Positions 10,894 through 23,700 of a DNA stretch of 64,000 bases are shown in pieces (positions within the stretch are counted from its first letter, which is position 1; every line of letters starts with the position of its first letter). The notes below the pieces were generated by a model. It was not told the origin of the DNA, did no database searches, and saw only the letters and a program-made list of their open reading frames with translations. The translations under genes were made by a program, and so were the position numbers. The stretch is from Erythrobasidium yunnanense (Eukaryota > Basidiomycota > Cystobasidiomycetes > Erythrobasidiales > Erythrobasidiaceae): the NCBI GenBank assembly GCA_001600175.1, contig BCJC01000001.1, positions 1,072,065 to 1,136,064 on the forward strand, in the 5' to 3' direction.

Positions 10894-11851
10894 ATGACTG
10901 CGCCGCATCAGATTGGTCTGAACGTCGAAGATGGCTCTCTTCCTGTCTCGAGCGAACTCTTGTCGCTCCTATCGAGCTTCAGCTCCCAAGTCGGCGTTAT
11001 CTTCGACGAGCTTTCCCGTAATCCTCAGCAAGCTGGCAGTAGCTCTACATTGTCCAGCGACTTCGCGCAACCTTTGACTGTCCTTTCTGAGCTCGATGAG
11101 CGTTTGGCCATCGTGCTGCAACGTGCGAAGATCCACTATGCAAATCAGACGAGGATCAAGCAACTTGAAGACCAGCTCGTGCAGTATGAATTGGATTGGC
11201 GACAGGAGATGCTTATGCTAGAAGAACAACGCAAGTCGTTGAAACGACTTGTGGATGCTGGAAATAAGGACAAAGCTGCTATCGAGCGGGCTCAGAAAGG
11301 TACGCTCGAAGTGCAATACGTGCTACTGCACACCTATACTAATGTTTTGTACGATTGCAGCGGCTCTGAAGCCCTCTACAGTCCTGTCGTATGCGCGTAT
11401 GCTGGCGCCATTCACCTCAGCACCACCGCGTTTAAAGCCTATCTCGGGAGAAGCTCCTGGCGCTTCAGACCACATTGTACCGCCAGGAGGCATTCTGCCA
11501 TACCCTACGGAAGAGACTATGCGTCGCGGAAGACTGGCTTTCGCCGAAGTTGGCGATATTGGCGAGACGAGCGCGATGACCGGTGGTGAGCTACAAGGGC
11601 ATTCCAGAACGGTCGTATATCAGTATATGCTAATTCTCCGCCTAGTCAAACCGCAATCTCCGCCTGCGATAACAGAACAGCAGCCTACCGCAACTGGCGT
11701 GCAGCCTGTAGGCAATCAAGCTGCAAGGAAACCTCTGGCAGCTATAAGCCAGCCAGAAGAAGACGAAGACTTCGGCTTCGATCTGGATCTCAATCCAGGT
11801 TTGTCAGATCGCGTCCAGTTGTTCCGAGATCTTGCTGACTGGGCAAGCTAG
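10894..11851 (+). CDS. MED4: Mediator complex subunit 4
   Basis: Component of the Mediator middle module, which links transcription factors to RNA polymerase II. Three exons (10894-11299, 11361-11585, 11646-11851) give 278 residues in frame. A helical/coiled segment (IHYANQTRIKQLEDQL to KSLKRLVDAGNKD) is followed by the family block LSYARMLAPFTSAPP and PYPTEETMRRGRLA. These match the Vitamin-D-receptor-interacting/Med4 signature of a YA-R-A--T--P core plus PYPTE-MRRG. The C-terminus is acidic (EEDEDFGFDLDL). The second intron donor lies inside a GGTGGTGAGC repeat, so a 3-nt alternative is possible. Assignment rests on the YPTEETMRRG region. Confidence 0.88.
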
Positions 11852-12404
11852 ACTTGTGATGTGGAGCAAACACATGCAACATACCTCTGATGATGATGAT
11901 CGAAGCCGGAGGACCTCTGCTACATACTGCCTCAGATATCAGGAGGCCATACTGCACATCTACCTTCGTGATGCCCCATCATGTCGGCACCGCTCGTATG
12001 TCGCGATCACCGGCCCACAAGATGATTGGCAGGTCTGCAGTAGATCCAGCTTCGCTAGCTTCGCTCGCTGGGTCTCTGTTTCTAGCGCGAGGGCGATAGG
12101 CGGCCTTGTACAAGTTAAGGCAGAGGCAGGAGTCCGCTGGGCATATCTGGAGATACAAGAGACTCATCACATAGCAACATCAGGGAGCGTCTGACCAGAG
12201 AGCGAGCGAAACCGACATGGAAGGCCAGACGCCATTAGCCGGTGTTCAGCTTTGAATCGCGTAGTTTTGGCAAGACGTTCGAGGAAACTGGATTGGGAGT
12301 TCCTCCACTGTTGCATCTAGCTAGAATGAGACGATGCAGGCCTTGTTGACGCAATGCATGATAACCGGCATTAGGCTTTCACCTCGCCCAATCGTTATCA
12401 CAGC
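11852..12404. other. Intergenic region MED4-MTC1
   Basis: 553 bp holding the MED4 3' flank and the MTC1 promoter. Open frames here lack codon structure or similarity I recognise. Confidence 0.4.
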
Positions 12405-14250
12405 ATGTCACGTCCATCGACGCCTTCGAGTACGAACAAGCCAGCAGGCAGTCGAAGTCATCGCGACGACGTTCTGCAATTTCTCGACAACTTGGACAGC
12501 TATCAAGGAACACCTCCGCCATCAGCAGGCGCAGGCTCCGGATCTGGGTCCAGCAAGAACGCCAGCAGCAGCGCGAAGTCCAGTACATCAGCAGCTGTAG
12601 CTGGCGACAAGGAAGACCCTCAGAGCGTGCTTGACTTCTTGGACGAGATTGTGACGAGCAGGGAGCGCCGGGCGCCAGCAGCTGCGACAGCGACATCTGG
12701 ATCTGGAACAGCTAGCAAGAGAAACACGGTAGCCTCAACAAGTAGTGCTGGTGGCCTACCTCGTTCGGGATCGCGGTCAACGCTCAGAGACAGCACCTCA
12801 TCCGGCAGAGGCTCGTATCTCACACCGCGCGAAGCAACAACACCCACGCCTGCCGCTGCATCTCCTTCAGGCAATTCTGCTGCAGCTACAGGGACAAGCA
12901 CCGCTGCTCAAGCTGCCGAGAAACTAGAAGCGGCGCCTTTGCCGGAAACCGCGAGTGCATCAGCTTCGACATCTGGCGGCGGTTGGGGCTGGGGCAGCGT
13001 CTGGTCGCAAGCTACAAACATCGTTCAGCAAGCCAAGACCGTAGCAGAAGAGGTGAGCTAATCGCGACTGCCTAGTGAATGCGAACTAATCCGGTCACGT
13101 TTGTGTCATCAGCAAGTATCGAAGAACTTGCCCAAGAACCTCCCTCAACTCCCTGTTTCACCTTCTACTGCATCTGCACAAGGCGCAGCCGCTTTGTCGA
13201 CCGCGACTGATCGAGCTCAAGCATGGCGAAGCGGGGCATTATCGTTCTTGAGTGATAATCTGTCAAATCTGGATATCGAGAAGCTGCGCAAGGACATCAC
13301 GGATACTGGATTCAAAGCATTGAAGGATGTAATGGATGCTGTTGCACCACCTATCGCTCAGCATGAGGTGATTCAAGTGAATCTCAGCCATGATATGGTT
13401 GGCTACGAAGGTGTAGAGACGCTTGTCTACCGGTCACTCGCGAAGGTAAGCCATGCAATCGCTGTTGAGAAGAGTCAAGCGCTTATACCCTTGCCTCTGT
13501 CAGATCATGGAGCAAGTTCCAGGCGGAGATCTCGTCGTGAACAAGGGCCCATCAGAAGATGTACCAAATCACGAGAAGGGTGCACGCTCCAGCTTTGACG
13601 AGACAGCTGTGCTCAACAACCCAGAAGGCACTGCCCAAGATGACGATAGAAACCTAAACTTAGTCGAAGGTTTCGCGGAAGCCTACAAGTTGGCCGATGC
13701 GAATCTAGAAGCTATGATTAAGAAGACGTATAAGCCACCTAGCACCGATGAGGCTGATCCTGAGAAACCCAAAGCACATGCTAGAACTGCCTCCATAACC
13801 GTCCCCGTCACCATCTGCCCAGTCTACATGCGCATCCAGCCCGTCTTGGCACCTCTTCCTTTCCCTTCTTCCTCTTCTTCCACTCCTTCAGACGCCTCTA
13901 CATCCGAAGAGAAACATCTCTACTTCATCCTTCTCCTTCGCGATCCTACAAACTCCCTTGTTCATAGGACATTGACGCAGTCTATGCCTAAAGCCTGGCT
14001 GGACATTCCATTCGAAGAAAATGAATGGGTAGAAGACATTATGGTCGATGTTATTCGTCGAGGTGTTGAGATTCTTGGCGAAGAATACGTCAAAGGCAGA
14101 ATGAGCGGAAGATTGCTCAAGGCGGGTGTGAATCCCCTCGATGCTGGTAGTGAGAAGGACAAAGAAGTACTATTCGAAGAGAAGGATAGCGAAGATAGCG
14201 AGCGGGAAAGTATCGAGATGGTCAGTGCAAGCGCTGGAGTGCCGACCTGA
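12405..14250 (+). CDS. MTC1: Maintenance of telomere capping protein 1 (Mtc1-like)
   Basis: Three exons (12405-13052, 13113-13445, 13504-14250) join in phase 0 to 575 residues. The N-terminus has DDVLQFLDNLDSY, then a long Ser/Ala/Gly-rich linker with a second VLDFLDEIV. A WGWGSVWSQATNIVQQAK helix precedes the conserved domain. Later blocks include HDMVGYEGVETLVYRSL, YFILLLRDPTNSLVHRTL and SMPKAWLDIPFEENEWVEDI. This order fits the Mtc1 family, known from yeast as a cytosolic/vesicle-associated protein with genetic links to telomere capping and ER-Golgi traffic. The C-terminal tail is acidic (SEDSERES). Exact function here is inferred. Confidence 0.8.
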
Positions 14251-14725
14251 TCCAGTCGCAAATCTACGCGAGAAGCTGTTCACCTTCACATGCCTATTCA
14301 GCCCTATCGAGAGAATCTGCTTTACGTTGTCAATGCGCTGCTGGAACGCGCTGCTGGGCAGCTCTTTATCCGAACTATTATCCGATACCGAAATCTCCGC
14401 TAGAGCGTATTTAGCTACGTGGGTAGAGTATATATTCAGAAGACACAGTGTAAGCGCTTCCCACCTTCTTGTTGTACCGAAGAATCGCATTTCTTTCAGA
14501 TATATATTACCTCTGTCCGGCTTCTGTCGTGTCTGCCTGAAATCTTATGCTGTGATGCGGGCACTCTATATGTGGTGCTCTATGTGAGGTATCTTTTCCA
14601 CGATCATTGCAGCCTGACCTGGCGGACTACGCTTATTTCGCATCTTCCAACTCGACGCCAAAAAGCTTTCTGCAAAGCACCCTATATTCTGTCGCTCTAG
14701 CTCTCTATACCGACGTCAAAAAGTG
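14251..14725. other. Intergenic region MTC1-BTB gene
   Basis: 475 bp with no gene I can support. An AT-rich TATATATT at 14426-14435 may belong to the promoter of the next gene. An undetected 5' exon cannot be excluded. Confidence 0.35.
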
Positions 14726-16098
14726 ATGCAAGTCGCTAGCTCTTCGCGTTCAGCCTCGGTGTCTGGATCTGGCAGTCCATCGATGGCCTCCACAGGAAGT
14801 GTGATGCCCGGGACAGGCTTCACGACGCCCATTTTCATGTCGGGACACGGCAAAGAGCGCGATGTCTCGCAGGACCAGAGCGAAAGCGCCAATGGCCAGA
14901 TCAATGTGGGCGTAGAGGCGGATCAAGGCGACGCTGAAGCAGCTGTAAACGGCCATGGAAACGGTATGCAAGTCGAGTCTGAGGATTCAGCGCTCCTGGA
15001 ACATCTAGTAAGCGAGCTATTCCAGAATTCTTGCACTTCTAAAGTCCGGCTGACTTGCTGCCCTTCCTGCCTTGCTTTGTATTCTAACAGTATCAAAGAG
15101 GATTCATCAAGTAAGTTACATCGAAAATGGTGTGCCCAGCCCTACTTGCGACCCTGCTGACACCCATCTTCCAGCGGCGAATATGCAGACATCCAGCTCC
15201 ATTACCGCCCGGATCGACAGCCATTCAAGATGCACTCGATAGTACTCGCTCTGTCACCTACATTGGCATCTCTGCTCGCCCATCCGCATTCCCTTCCGCA
15301 ATCCCGAGACATATTTCTGTCTCTGTCTGGACATGATGAGATCACAGATGGTGCGGTCGACACACACTTTTGGCCATATCGTATGCTAACATTGTCACAG
15401 AGGCCCTATGGATAGCCCTTGGCTACCTATACTCGACGAGATCGCTCGGCCAGGTCAACCCGTCAAACGCTCATGCTGTACTTTCAGCATCGCTACTTCT
15501 CCAGCTGCCCAAGCTAGCCTACTACGCCGCTACCGTTTGCAAAGAGTCTATCGAAAGCATCGTCTCGCCCCAGCAGGTCAGATTCTGGGTCTCATACCTC
15601 GACGCTGCCGACAACAAGCCTGGCAAAGAAGCTCACGCCCATGACTACTGGACGGAGTTGAGACGGGCACTCACGTAAGTATCACTCATGCCTTACCCTC
15701 CGTCAAGTAGAGCTAAAGTGCGATCTGATAGGCACCGGCTAGTAACATCGCTACCTGCATCCTTGCATGCATTCTCGTCCGAGACCGCTGCTCAACAGCA
15801 GATGGAAGCGCAGACTATTCTTCAGCACATCTACTCCGTCCTCTCCTTCACTACCTTCAAGGAGATTCTCGAATCACCTTTACTAGGAGTCGAAGGAGGC
15901 GGTCGACTAAGTGATCAGACTCGCTTCAGTCTTGCCAAGAAGTGCGTCAACGAAAGGAAGAAGCTGTCTGCCGCGGCAGGTGATGCCGACTTCGAGGAAA
16001 CGGTCGTGCTGGCGTTCGGGGGAGCTACGGGCGGCAGCAACGTCAACATCGTAAGGCGACCCAAGCAGAACAGAAAACTATGGAAGGTCTCTGGCTAG
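14726..16098 (+). CDS. BTB/POZ-domain protein
   Basis: Five exons (14726-15007, 15091-15110, 15175-15350, 15401-15674, 15732-16098) close in frame to 372 residues. Exon 2 is only 20 nt. An N-terminal Ser/Gly-rich region of about 90 residues leads into LYQRGFINGEYADIQLHY and FKMHSIVLALSPTLASLL. These are the first strand, helix and hinge of a BTB fold. EALWIALGYLYS and VLSASLLLQLPKL follow, matching its later helices and a BACK-like region. BTB proteins dimerise and often act as Cullin-3 adaptors; no partner domain is visible, so that role is only possible. The start at 14726 is the first ATG in the frame; an upstream exon remains possible. Confidence 0.78.
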
Positions 16099-16577
16099 AT
16101 TTTGAGATGCTCAACGTAACTCGTAAGTCTAAGGACCCCAGGCATAAATTGGCAGGTACTATTCGCTTCATACGTAATGTGTAATGGGATAGCAGTCTGC
16201 ATTCTACATGGGCAAGGGTTGAAGAAGTATTAGTAATGCATACAATGTCAGCTAGCATCCTCCAATAACAATATGGTACTTTGCTTCTTCGTCTCTTTCG
16301 CTTTCACTCTAAGCCGCTGGCTGTCATGTCATTCGACGCTCCCTGCGTAAATGGCGAAGAAAGTCAAACACGAAACCTCAGCTATCGTTGCAAATGCCTA
16401 CGCTCGACAGCCGCCCTTTGTCGCTTTCGACGGCCATGTTTGCCGGGAGCACTGCGAGCGCAGTCGACGCTGGCAGGCCATTACGATAGTTTAGCTCATT
16501 CATCTTCAGCTTCTATATCCTGAAGACATCGTCAGATTCTTCCCTCGGTCTCTGACGCTGCCGTAGCTTGAAGCTTG
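16099..16577. other. Intergenic region BTB-phosphotransferase
   Basis: 479 bp with no recognisable gene. Confidence 0.4.
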
Positions 16578-19194
16578 ATGTCAACTCAAGGCCGTTCGTC
16601 CCGCAATCCAGGAGGAGCAGTATGGTTCATGCACAAATCCAGTCAAGATGTCACATCTCCTCTGCTGCCTCGAGATCAAGGCGGGTCCCGCAGCGAGATG
16701 CGACCCTCTGCGCGATCTGGGCCTGCCTTATCTGCCTGGCTGGGCCACATTCTACGCTCCTCACTACTCAAGAGATGCATCATCTACGTAGCAGCTTTCC
16801 TTATCGCCTTTTTAGTCTTCATCGTCACACCTCCACTCTACGAAGCTAGCCTGTTCGCCAACCGTCCTCAGCATCAACTTGGCCTAACATCGGCATCGCA
16901 GATACTGAGGGATACGATCAAATATGTCAAGCAGGATGTCAAGATCACCATGACCCCGGAAGAATGCACAAAGTCAGACTTCGATGAAGCTGGCTGGATC
17001 CTGCATTCAAACGTTGAGCAGGACGATACGGACAAACTGCCTTGGTACAAGCAGCCATCTTTCGAAAGACCCGGTACGCCCAAGCTGCGCATGCTGGCGT
17101 CTCAAAGCTCGATGTCGCAAGCATGCACAGATCTCTGGATATCGCAAGAGAAGATCTGCCTCGAAATTAGCCAAGGCGAGGGTTTGCCTGAAGTGGACGT
17201 AGACTTTGCATGGACTTTCGTCGAGCCATCAAATCACTGGGAGAGGTGGAAAGATGCATTCGTCAAAGGCGATGTCAATTTCGATCTTACGAAGGGGACC
17301 CGTAACAAGAACTTCAGGTAAGCCCCCATATCCAGCAGCAAGTTGATAGTCCTGACTCTGTCTTGATAGAGAGCACAATCAGCTTATGTATAGTGTACGA
17401 TCGGTCCTCAATCTGTTGCCATTCGTCAAGAAAGGCACCTTGTTATCAGCATCTCTGCCTCTCACCCGTCCGATCGAGACTACTTCGCTGGAAGAGGACT
17501 TCATCGGTAAAGACTCTGCTGGCGCGTCTTGCAGAGTCATGCAGACCCCTCTGTGGCTGAATGCCTCGATGGCCACGCAAAACTCCTCGCGGCTTCAGCT
17601 GCTGTCGCATTGGGATCTGTTTCACTCGTCAGAAGTTCAGGATCTCCCGACATGGCGCAGAAAGGTACTACCAGCGTTCAATAGGTGAGCAGGCTACGTC
17701 GCGCAGACTGTAGCTGGCGCAGTACTGACAGATGTTGCACCCAGTCACGCCATGGAGAGTCAGCTCGTCAACATACCCAACCAATCTGAGATCCTTATTT
17801 ACATGAATGATGACTTCTATATCGGCCGCAGCATGGCTCCAAGCGACTTCGGATCAGTTCTTTATGGGCCAGTCTACCGAGTCAAAGTAGACAAATGGCT
17901 CGTGGGAACGTCAGACCGGGAGAGACTGAATCGCTACAACCCAGAAAACAGGAACAAAGTCTCAGAATGGACAGCAGGCTTGATCAACGAACGGTTCGGA
18001 AAACGGGATCGCAACTGGCTGTGCCATGTGGCCTACACTACATCGGTGCCGATGATGCAAGAAGCCGCTACAATCTGGTCAAGCGAGCTGCGGGAGGTAA
18101 GCTGTGCATCCAGGATAAACTCTGTCATTATGCTGACGAAGGCTTCGCTAAGACGGCAGAAGCACGCTTTCGAGGACGAGGCGTAGAGACTTACCTACCT
18201 CTTCTGGCCACTCTGTACAACATGGAGCGCCATCGAGAAGCACTCCTTTGGTCTTTCTTCATGGCGAGAAGTGATACTGACGGGTCCGGAACGTATTCTC
18301 TGGCTGAACGGGCAGAGATGCTTGCCACCCTCGGAGGGAGAAGAACAGGAAACCAGCACGGCTTTCGCATGCCTGACCGTCCAGTCTACTACGGTACTTA
18401 TTCCGATCCTTTCGAAGAAGCAAGTCTTGAAGCTCCGCGAGAAACAGAAATCAAGTGGTCAAGCAGAGATGGCTACTTCTATATGGCAACCTACCATCGG
18501 ACCTTTCCAGACCTCGATGGCCGACCATCCTACTTCTGCAAGATCAGCTTGCAGAAGTGTTTTGGGTCCGAATTCTTCTTCGATAGATACGACGAAGACA
18601 TGTCAACAACGAGCGACTGGCTTTTCAAGAATATGGCATACGCCGACCCGAAATGCGGAGACTGCATCATTGCTGGCCTCATCACTAGTTCCGGAAGAGA
18701 CGGTCTAGAAGCCTTCTTGCCAAAGGTTGGACAGCTTCAGCATCTGTTTCCGAAGACTGCATCAGATGGACGCATCGAAGTGCCGTATCTCGGCGACACG
18801 AACAAAGAATGGATCGATCAGGACGTATCTTTGAAGACTACCCTTCGTGATCGCTGGACACCGAGAGACTTTGCTGTCCGACTGATACAGCGCTACAGCT
18901 ATGTTATCGGTGAGAAGTGATGCTCTTTGTTTCCAGCCTCGCATGCTGATGCCGCTTGCAGGAGACTCCCCCTATGTCTTCGACAAGTTCGATGCGCAGA
19001 CGTCAAGGACCAGCCGGCTGTTAGACGGCATCTCAACACGAGATCCTCGACATGCTTTTGTTGCGCTGAACGACGGCCTTCCGGACGATACAACCGACGC
19101 AGAAGCAGCAGAGAACGACAGACTGCTGCGTGATTGGCATGAAAAGATGTGGGAGCAGCCGACTGCCTTTGAACTTCCGCTGGACTACGTATGA
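16578..19194 (+). CDS. Stealth-family sugar-phosphate transferase (Xpt1-like)
   Basis: Five exons (16578-17317, 17370-17684, 17745-18096, 18153-18909, 18962-19194) give 798 residues. It is predicted to be a type II Golgi membrane protein: a short cytosolic tail, one membrane segment at about 66-86 (IIYVAAFLIAFLVFIV), then a lumenal domain. Conserved Stealth blocks appear in order: DFAWTFVEPS, REHNQLMYSVRSVL, NSHAMESQLVNIP, then IYMNDDFYIG with the acidic pair. Next are FGKRDRNWLCHVAYT and a C-terminal RYSYVIGDSPYVFDKFD block. The family includes Cryptococcus Xpt1, which puts xylose-phosphate on O-glycans, and bacterial capsule phosphotransferases. The intron before 18153 ends in the less usual CTAAG but has a TGCTGAC branch site. 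The transferred sugar cannot be read from sequence. Confidence 0.85.
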
Positions 19195-19593
19195 GATATT
19201 TGTTCGCTCTAGAAGGCCCATTCACAACCGCACTACTGCTGGTGCTCCGTGACTTCCGCTACGACATTAAATCTGCTGATACTGGTCTTCGCCTTTCACC
19301 TATCCCTTGATTGCCTTTCAGCCTGACATCCTTTATAGCCTTTGTTGCTCAATACCTTTGATTAGGTCAAATATTTCCCAAGACGCATAACCCGTTCATC
19401 GTCAGTCAAAGTACCTTTCGCCCCTTTGGCGCGGGTAAGAGTTACCGTCTGTCACCACGACTATAAAGCGTGCTGCAATAACTGCATGCTCTTGACTCTG
19501 CTATCCTCACATACGGTTTTCGCAGCATTCAGCACAACAGATACACCAACGTACTCCATCCTCCTTACCTCGCACCGACCCACACCTCGTACT
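19195..19593. other. Spacer before small Cys-rich gene
   Basis: 399 bp. ACTATAAAG near 19461 may be a TATA element for the next gene. Nothing else is recognised. Confidence 0.3.
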
Positions 19594-19923
19594 ATGCCTT
19601 GCCCGCCTCATGTGGAGTTCAAGTATTATCCTGTGAAGTGGAGCAGATCGCTTCGGGAGTATACCGCGGCCTACTGGAAGTGCCGGGCCTGCGGTATACA
19701 AACACCATATCACCAATGCTATGTTGCAGGCATGGAGGATACGGGAGCCAACGACGGTGACGGGAATGTCATCCGAAGATGTCGAGCCGGCTGCGGGTAC
19801 AAGAGGGCGGACGTGAGTGTCCACTATCCGCGATACAATGGGCAATTGGCTGATAGCATCTACAACTTCTCCCTAGCCGCCACAATAAGGGTGCCCGATA
19901 CGACCTCCCAAAAGAGACTCTGA
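19594..19923 (+). CDS. Small Cys-rich hypothetical protein
   Basis: A 109-residue frame starting MPCPPHVEFKYYPVKW. It holds WKCRACGIQ, a later YHQC, and RRCRAGCGYKR, that is CxxC, C and CxxxC groups that could bind zinc. No signal peptide or membrane segment is seen from this start. The frame extends upstream to 19426, but the extension is Cys/Thr-rich and looks non-coding. I do not recognise the family. It sits alone between the phosphotransferase and the large minus-strand gene. Confidence 0.5.
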   Translation: MPCPPHVEFKYYPVKWSRSLREYTAAYWKCRACGIQTPYHQCYVAGMEDTGANDGDGNVIRRCRAGCGYKRADVSVHYPRYNGQLADSIYNFSLAATIRVPDTTSQKRL

Positions 19924-20725
19924 TGTCTCGCCAAAACGAATGGGCGTTCGACCAGGCTGCAAAGTGTACTCATCTTCCTTCCTTTCACGCATAGCATCCC
20001 TTTACGCCCTCAACCATGGTCGTGACTGCGGACTTGACTAGCGTGATGCAGACAGCTAACGATCAGCTTAAAACTAACACCTTTTGTCGAGACATCCTTT
20101 GCAGACTTGAAGGTCGGTTAGTAGCTACCACGCGAGCACAAACAAACGGCTTCGCAGCACGTGAAACCACTTTCGTCGGTGAAGATGTGAAGAGAGGCAA
20201 GAACATTCCCGTCTGCGATGCCTCTTGCTGCACATATCGCGCCATACATAAGGCAAAACTGCGTGCTATGTCCATATTCTTCGTACCGAGACTGATGCTA
20301 AGTCGAGCAAGTGCAGTATATGAAGTAGAATGACAAGTACGGAGTAATTGCTGCCGAAAGCATCTTTACTACCCAAACTGCGCAAGACAGCCTTACTTCA
20401 AGATGGTATATATATGATGCGTGGAGGCACGCCGAGGCACGGTACTACTCCTTCGCCAGAAACAACATCTCGTCGGGTAATGAAAAAACTGAGACGCCAA
20501 AGCTCTGAAGATTATTGGATTTGAGTACGCTGGCAGCTTTGCGTCTGTGTACAGCAGATCAGATACGATGAATGCTGCATTACAATTCGTCACCGACTGC
20601 CCGACTCCCCAACGAGACTAATACGAGCAAATGAACTTTATGGTACAATGACAAACTACGGCTGACTGATGTATAGGCGGCGTTCTGGTCATCTTGATGT
20701 GACCAAGCCTTCGAGGTCGAAAAGC
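19924..20725. other. Gap between small Cys-rich gene and large minus-strand gene
   Basis: About 800 bp containing two convergent 3' ends and the weak ORF listed at 20016-20333. Confidence 0.4.
20016..20333 (+). CDS. Possible small hypothetical ORF
   Basis: A 105-residue frame with a good start context (CAACCATGG) but no recognised domain. Several Cys residues lie near CDASCCTYR. It may be chance in an 800-bp gap. Confidence 0.2.
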   Translation: MVVTADLTSVMQTANDQLKTNTFCRDILCRLEGRLVATTRAQTNGFAARETTFVGEDVKRGKNIPVCDASCCTYRAIHKAKLRAMSIFFVPRLMLSRASAVYEVE

Positions 20726-23700
20726 TCACGAGTCAGATGTAGATCGGGTGTAAGTCTGCTGAGGAGAAGCGGAGATTGAGCCGTTGCGGGTGAGATTGAA
20801 TTGACCTTCATCGAGACCTCTTGTGAGTTCTTCGATAAGTGCAGCCACCTGGTTCTCGTCCGTTTCGATCACTTCGAGCTGCATCACGACAGTGTCAGGG
20901 ATATTATAGCACTAATGATAAGTGGAGACTCACCACAGACCGCTGCGACGCCGACAAGCTGGGATGTCCAGTTGCTGTCCTGCCGGTTTCTGTAAGTTCG
21001 GCCGCTTTGCGAGCTGCTTGGTTTCTTCGGACCATGAGACGAAGAGGGTCCGAGTCGATTGGCTTTGCTTTTTGAGCCAGTTCTTCTTCAAAGCTATGAT
21101 CGCTGGCTTGCCGCCGATGCATATCGACAGGGAAGAATGACTGTCTATCGACGACGGTATTACGGTCTGCTCGAAGCGACTGTATGATGTTGAAAGCGAT
21201 ATCTCCGTTGGCATACTCTGCGAGCTCGATTCTGGAATGCCGCGATGCTGTGCTTATCCGCCTCATGTCAATGCCTGGAGCTAGTGCGAATGACGCCCGC
21301 TTGAGATCGCTCGAAGCACCTGGAATACGGCCTGAAGCGAGTACAAGCCCAAGATCTGCAGGCAAGCTAGGGGGCGGAGGTATCTCCTCATCATCGTCAC
21401 CGTATAGTCCGTAGATAGACCTCGCATCGTACGAGCCCATGCTCCGGATAGACATGCGCGCGTGCGCCAAGGCAGCATGAGCTGCGCGTGTATCGCTAGC
21501 TGTGGAGCTGGCTGTGACAGAAGGTGACATTGCTTGGGCAATTGCAGGCTGTCCTGCCTGGGGAAAGCTGTCGTTGATCTTAGGAGAAACGGGCAACGGA
21601 TTGAGTGCTTGTTCGACTTCTGATTTCCGTCTATGATGCGACCTAGCCGGAGGAGGTGTAGGTGGGCGATCATGGACAGAACGTCTGGCTGACCCTGTAC
21701 TTGTATCGGCTTCCGAGATACTCTTTCGATGGCCTGAAGTTTTCGGGTCCGGTGACATAGACATGCTGGTATCTGCTGATGGCGGTGTCTTGCGCTCTTT
21801 GCCTGATAGCGTTCTATGCATAGACTTTGATGTGGATGTAGATGCGCTTCTCTCGGGTCCTGGCTTGGTCTGCGCTGTCTGGGGTGGAGTCATGGGATAT
21901 GCAGGTCCTTCCATGCTGAAGGTAGCAGGAATGATGACCGTACTTTTAACGATTCTATCATCTTCGTTTGGCAAAGTCGATTCCCTTCTGGCATTCTTGT
22001 ACCCCGCAGCACCGACCAGCTCATTGACGCGATCTGCATCTAGCCCTAGTGCAGTTGCTGCTTCGAAGAGCTGCTTCATGCTATCGACACTTGTAGCTGA
22101 AGTCCGATCGCCTTGGCCGTTTGCCGGCTCTGTTAGCTGCCCTGTAGAAGGCGCTTCTCTAGCAATTTTCCCAGCCTTGGGCGAGGTCTTGTCTGAAAGG
22201 GTAAGTGGAGCTGTCTCTGCAAAGTTGCTCGTCCCCTGACTGCTGAAAGAGCCATTTGCGCATCGACGATTTACGGCCACAGAGTATGTAGCTGGTACTC
22301 TTGATTCAGAGGAGACCTTGGCTGCCGAAGGGTGAGGAGAGGTGGGAAATGCGTTATGCGCATAGTCGATGATGGAGACCTTGGCTGAGTGCGTACTGGC
22401 CGGAGAGCGGGTGGAAGCAGGAGGAGGTGGAGAATCTAGTATCATCGGATCGGGTATGTAGCCTCTGTGTAGGTCTGTAGACTGCTTCCGCCGCCGTAGC
22501 TTGGACATGATGCTTCGGATGCTAGTTTGTGCATCTCCCGCACGAGACGCTGACCTCCCGCCATGATGCTGCTCCTGCGATACATTGCTGACATTACTGC
22601 CTCCACGCTGCATGGATAGAGAGTCTGACAGGCTTGCAAGCGACGCATCGGCAGACTTTTGGTTGTATGCACCATCCTCCTTCGAAGAGTTGCTTTCAGA
22701 CTCCTTCTTGCTATGTCCAGTACTCTTATTCAAGCGCATCTTGAATTTCAAGCCTGCTGAGCTAGGTTTCCTCGAGAGGCTGCCTTTACCAGTACCATCG
22801 GCTCTTGTAAGCTCCTGATCAGGGGATCTGAGACCAGCTATAGTCTCGACACTGGGCATGTGCTCTAGATTCGCGCTTGCAGAGACTAATTGCGGAGTCG
22901 AGATCTTGAGGTTCTTGGTACTTTTACGATGAAGAAGCGGTTTCCGACCGGTAGGGGCTTCAGGCGAGAGTGGTGGAAGGCCGAAGTCTGCTCTTGTACC
23001 ACCACTGCTGTTCTTCAGAGCATTCGTCGCTTCAGAAGCCTGATGCTGGACATGCCGAATAAGCATTGAAGGCGTAGCATTGGAAGTTCGAATGCCTTTT
23101 GTGCGAAGTATCACGCCCGCTGAAGGTGATGGAGCAGGACTCATCGCCGGTGGTGATGCGGGGAAAGAGGAAGCCGACAAGTCTGCTTTCTGGACCGCTT
23201 CCCTGCCTGATGTCGAGGTAGGAAGAGGTTCAGGAGTAGGGCTCGGAGCAGGTCTAGGATTGAAGTAATCGTTTTCAGAGTGGTCTAGGTCTTCCGTAAA
23301 GCGACTACCTGAAGAAGGTGACATTGTGGTTGATGCGGGAGGCGAAAGAGGTGTGGCATGTCGAAGTGAAGAAGCTGACTTCTGACGAGCGTGCAGAGGC
23401 CGGGAAGAGGGGTGTATAGGTGTCGCTCGCCCACTTGATGTTGGAGAACTGGACTTGTCTTTCTTCTCTCGAGCCAGCGAGTTGGATCGAGAGCGAGATA
23501 ATGAGGAAGCGTCTGCGAAGATACGCATCGGGTCAGTCTTACGATTTTTGTGAAGATTGCATTGGCAGAGTAACCCACTGCTCGGCTGCCGACGTAGCTG
23601 AGACAATGAAGGCATCTGCTCCGCTTCTTCCATGAACGGGCTTCCCAACCCATTCGCACCTTGCAAAGAGGGAAGTATCCTCTCTACCGGGGACTCTCGA

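Noticed and set aside
12620-12901. Antisense frame over MTC1
   Set aside because: It mirrors the Ser/Ala-rich low-complexity coding region and has no independent support.
18097-18113. 17-nt intron in the phosphotransferase gene
   Set aside because: It restores the frame but is too short to splice. The intron 18097-18152 also restores the frame and has a TGCTGAC branch site.
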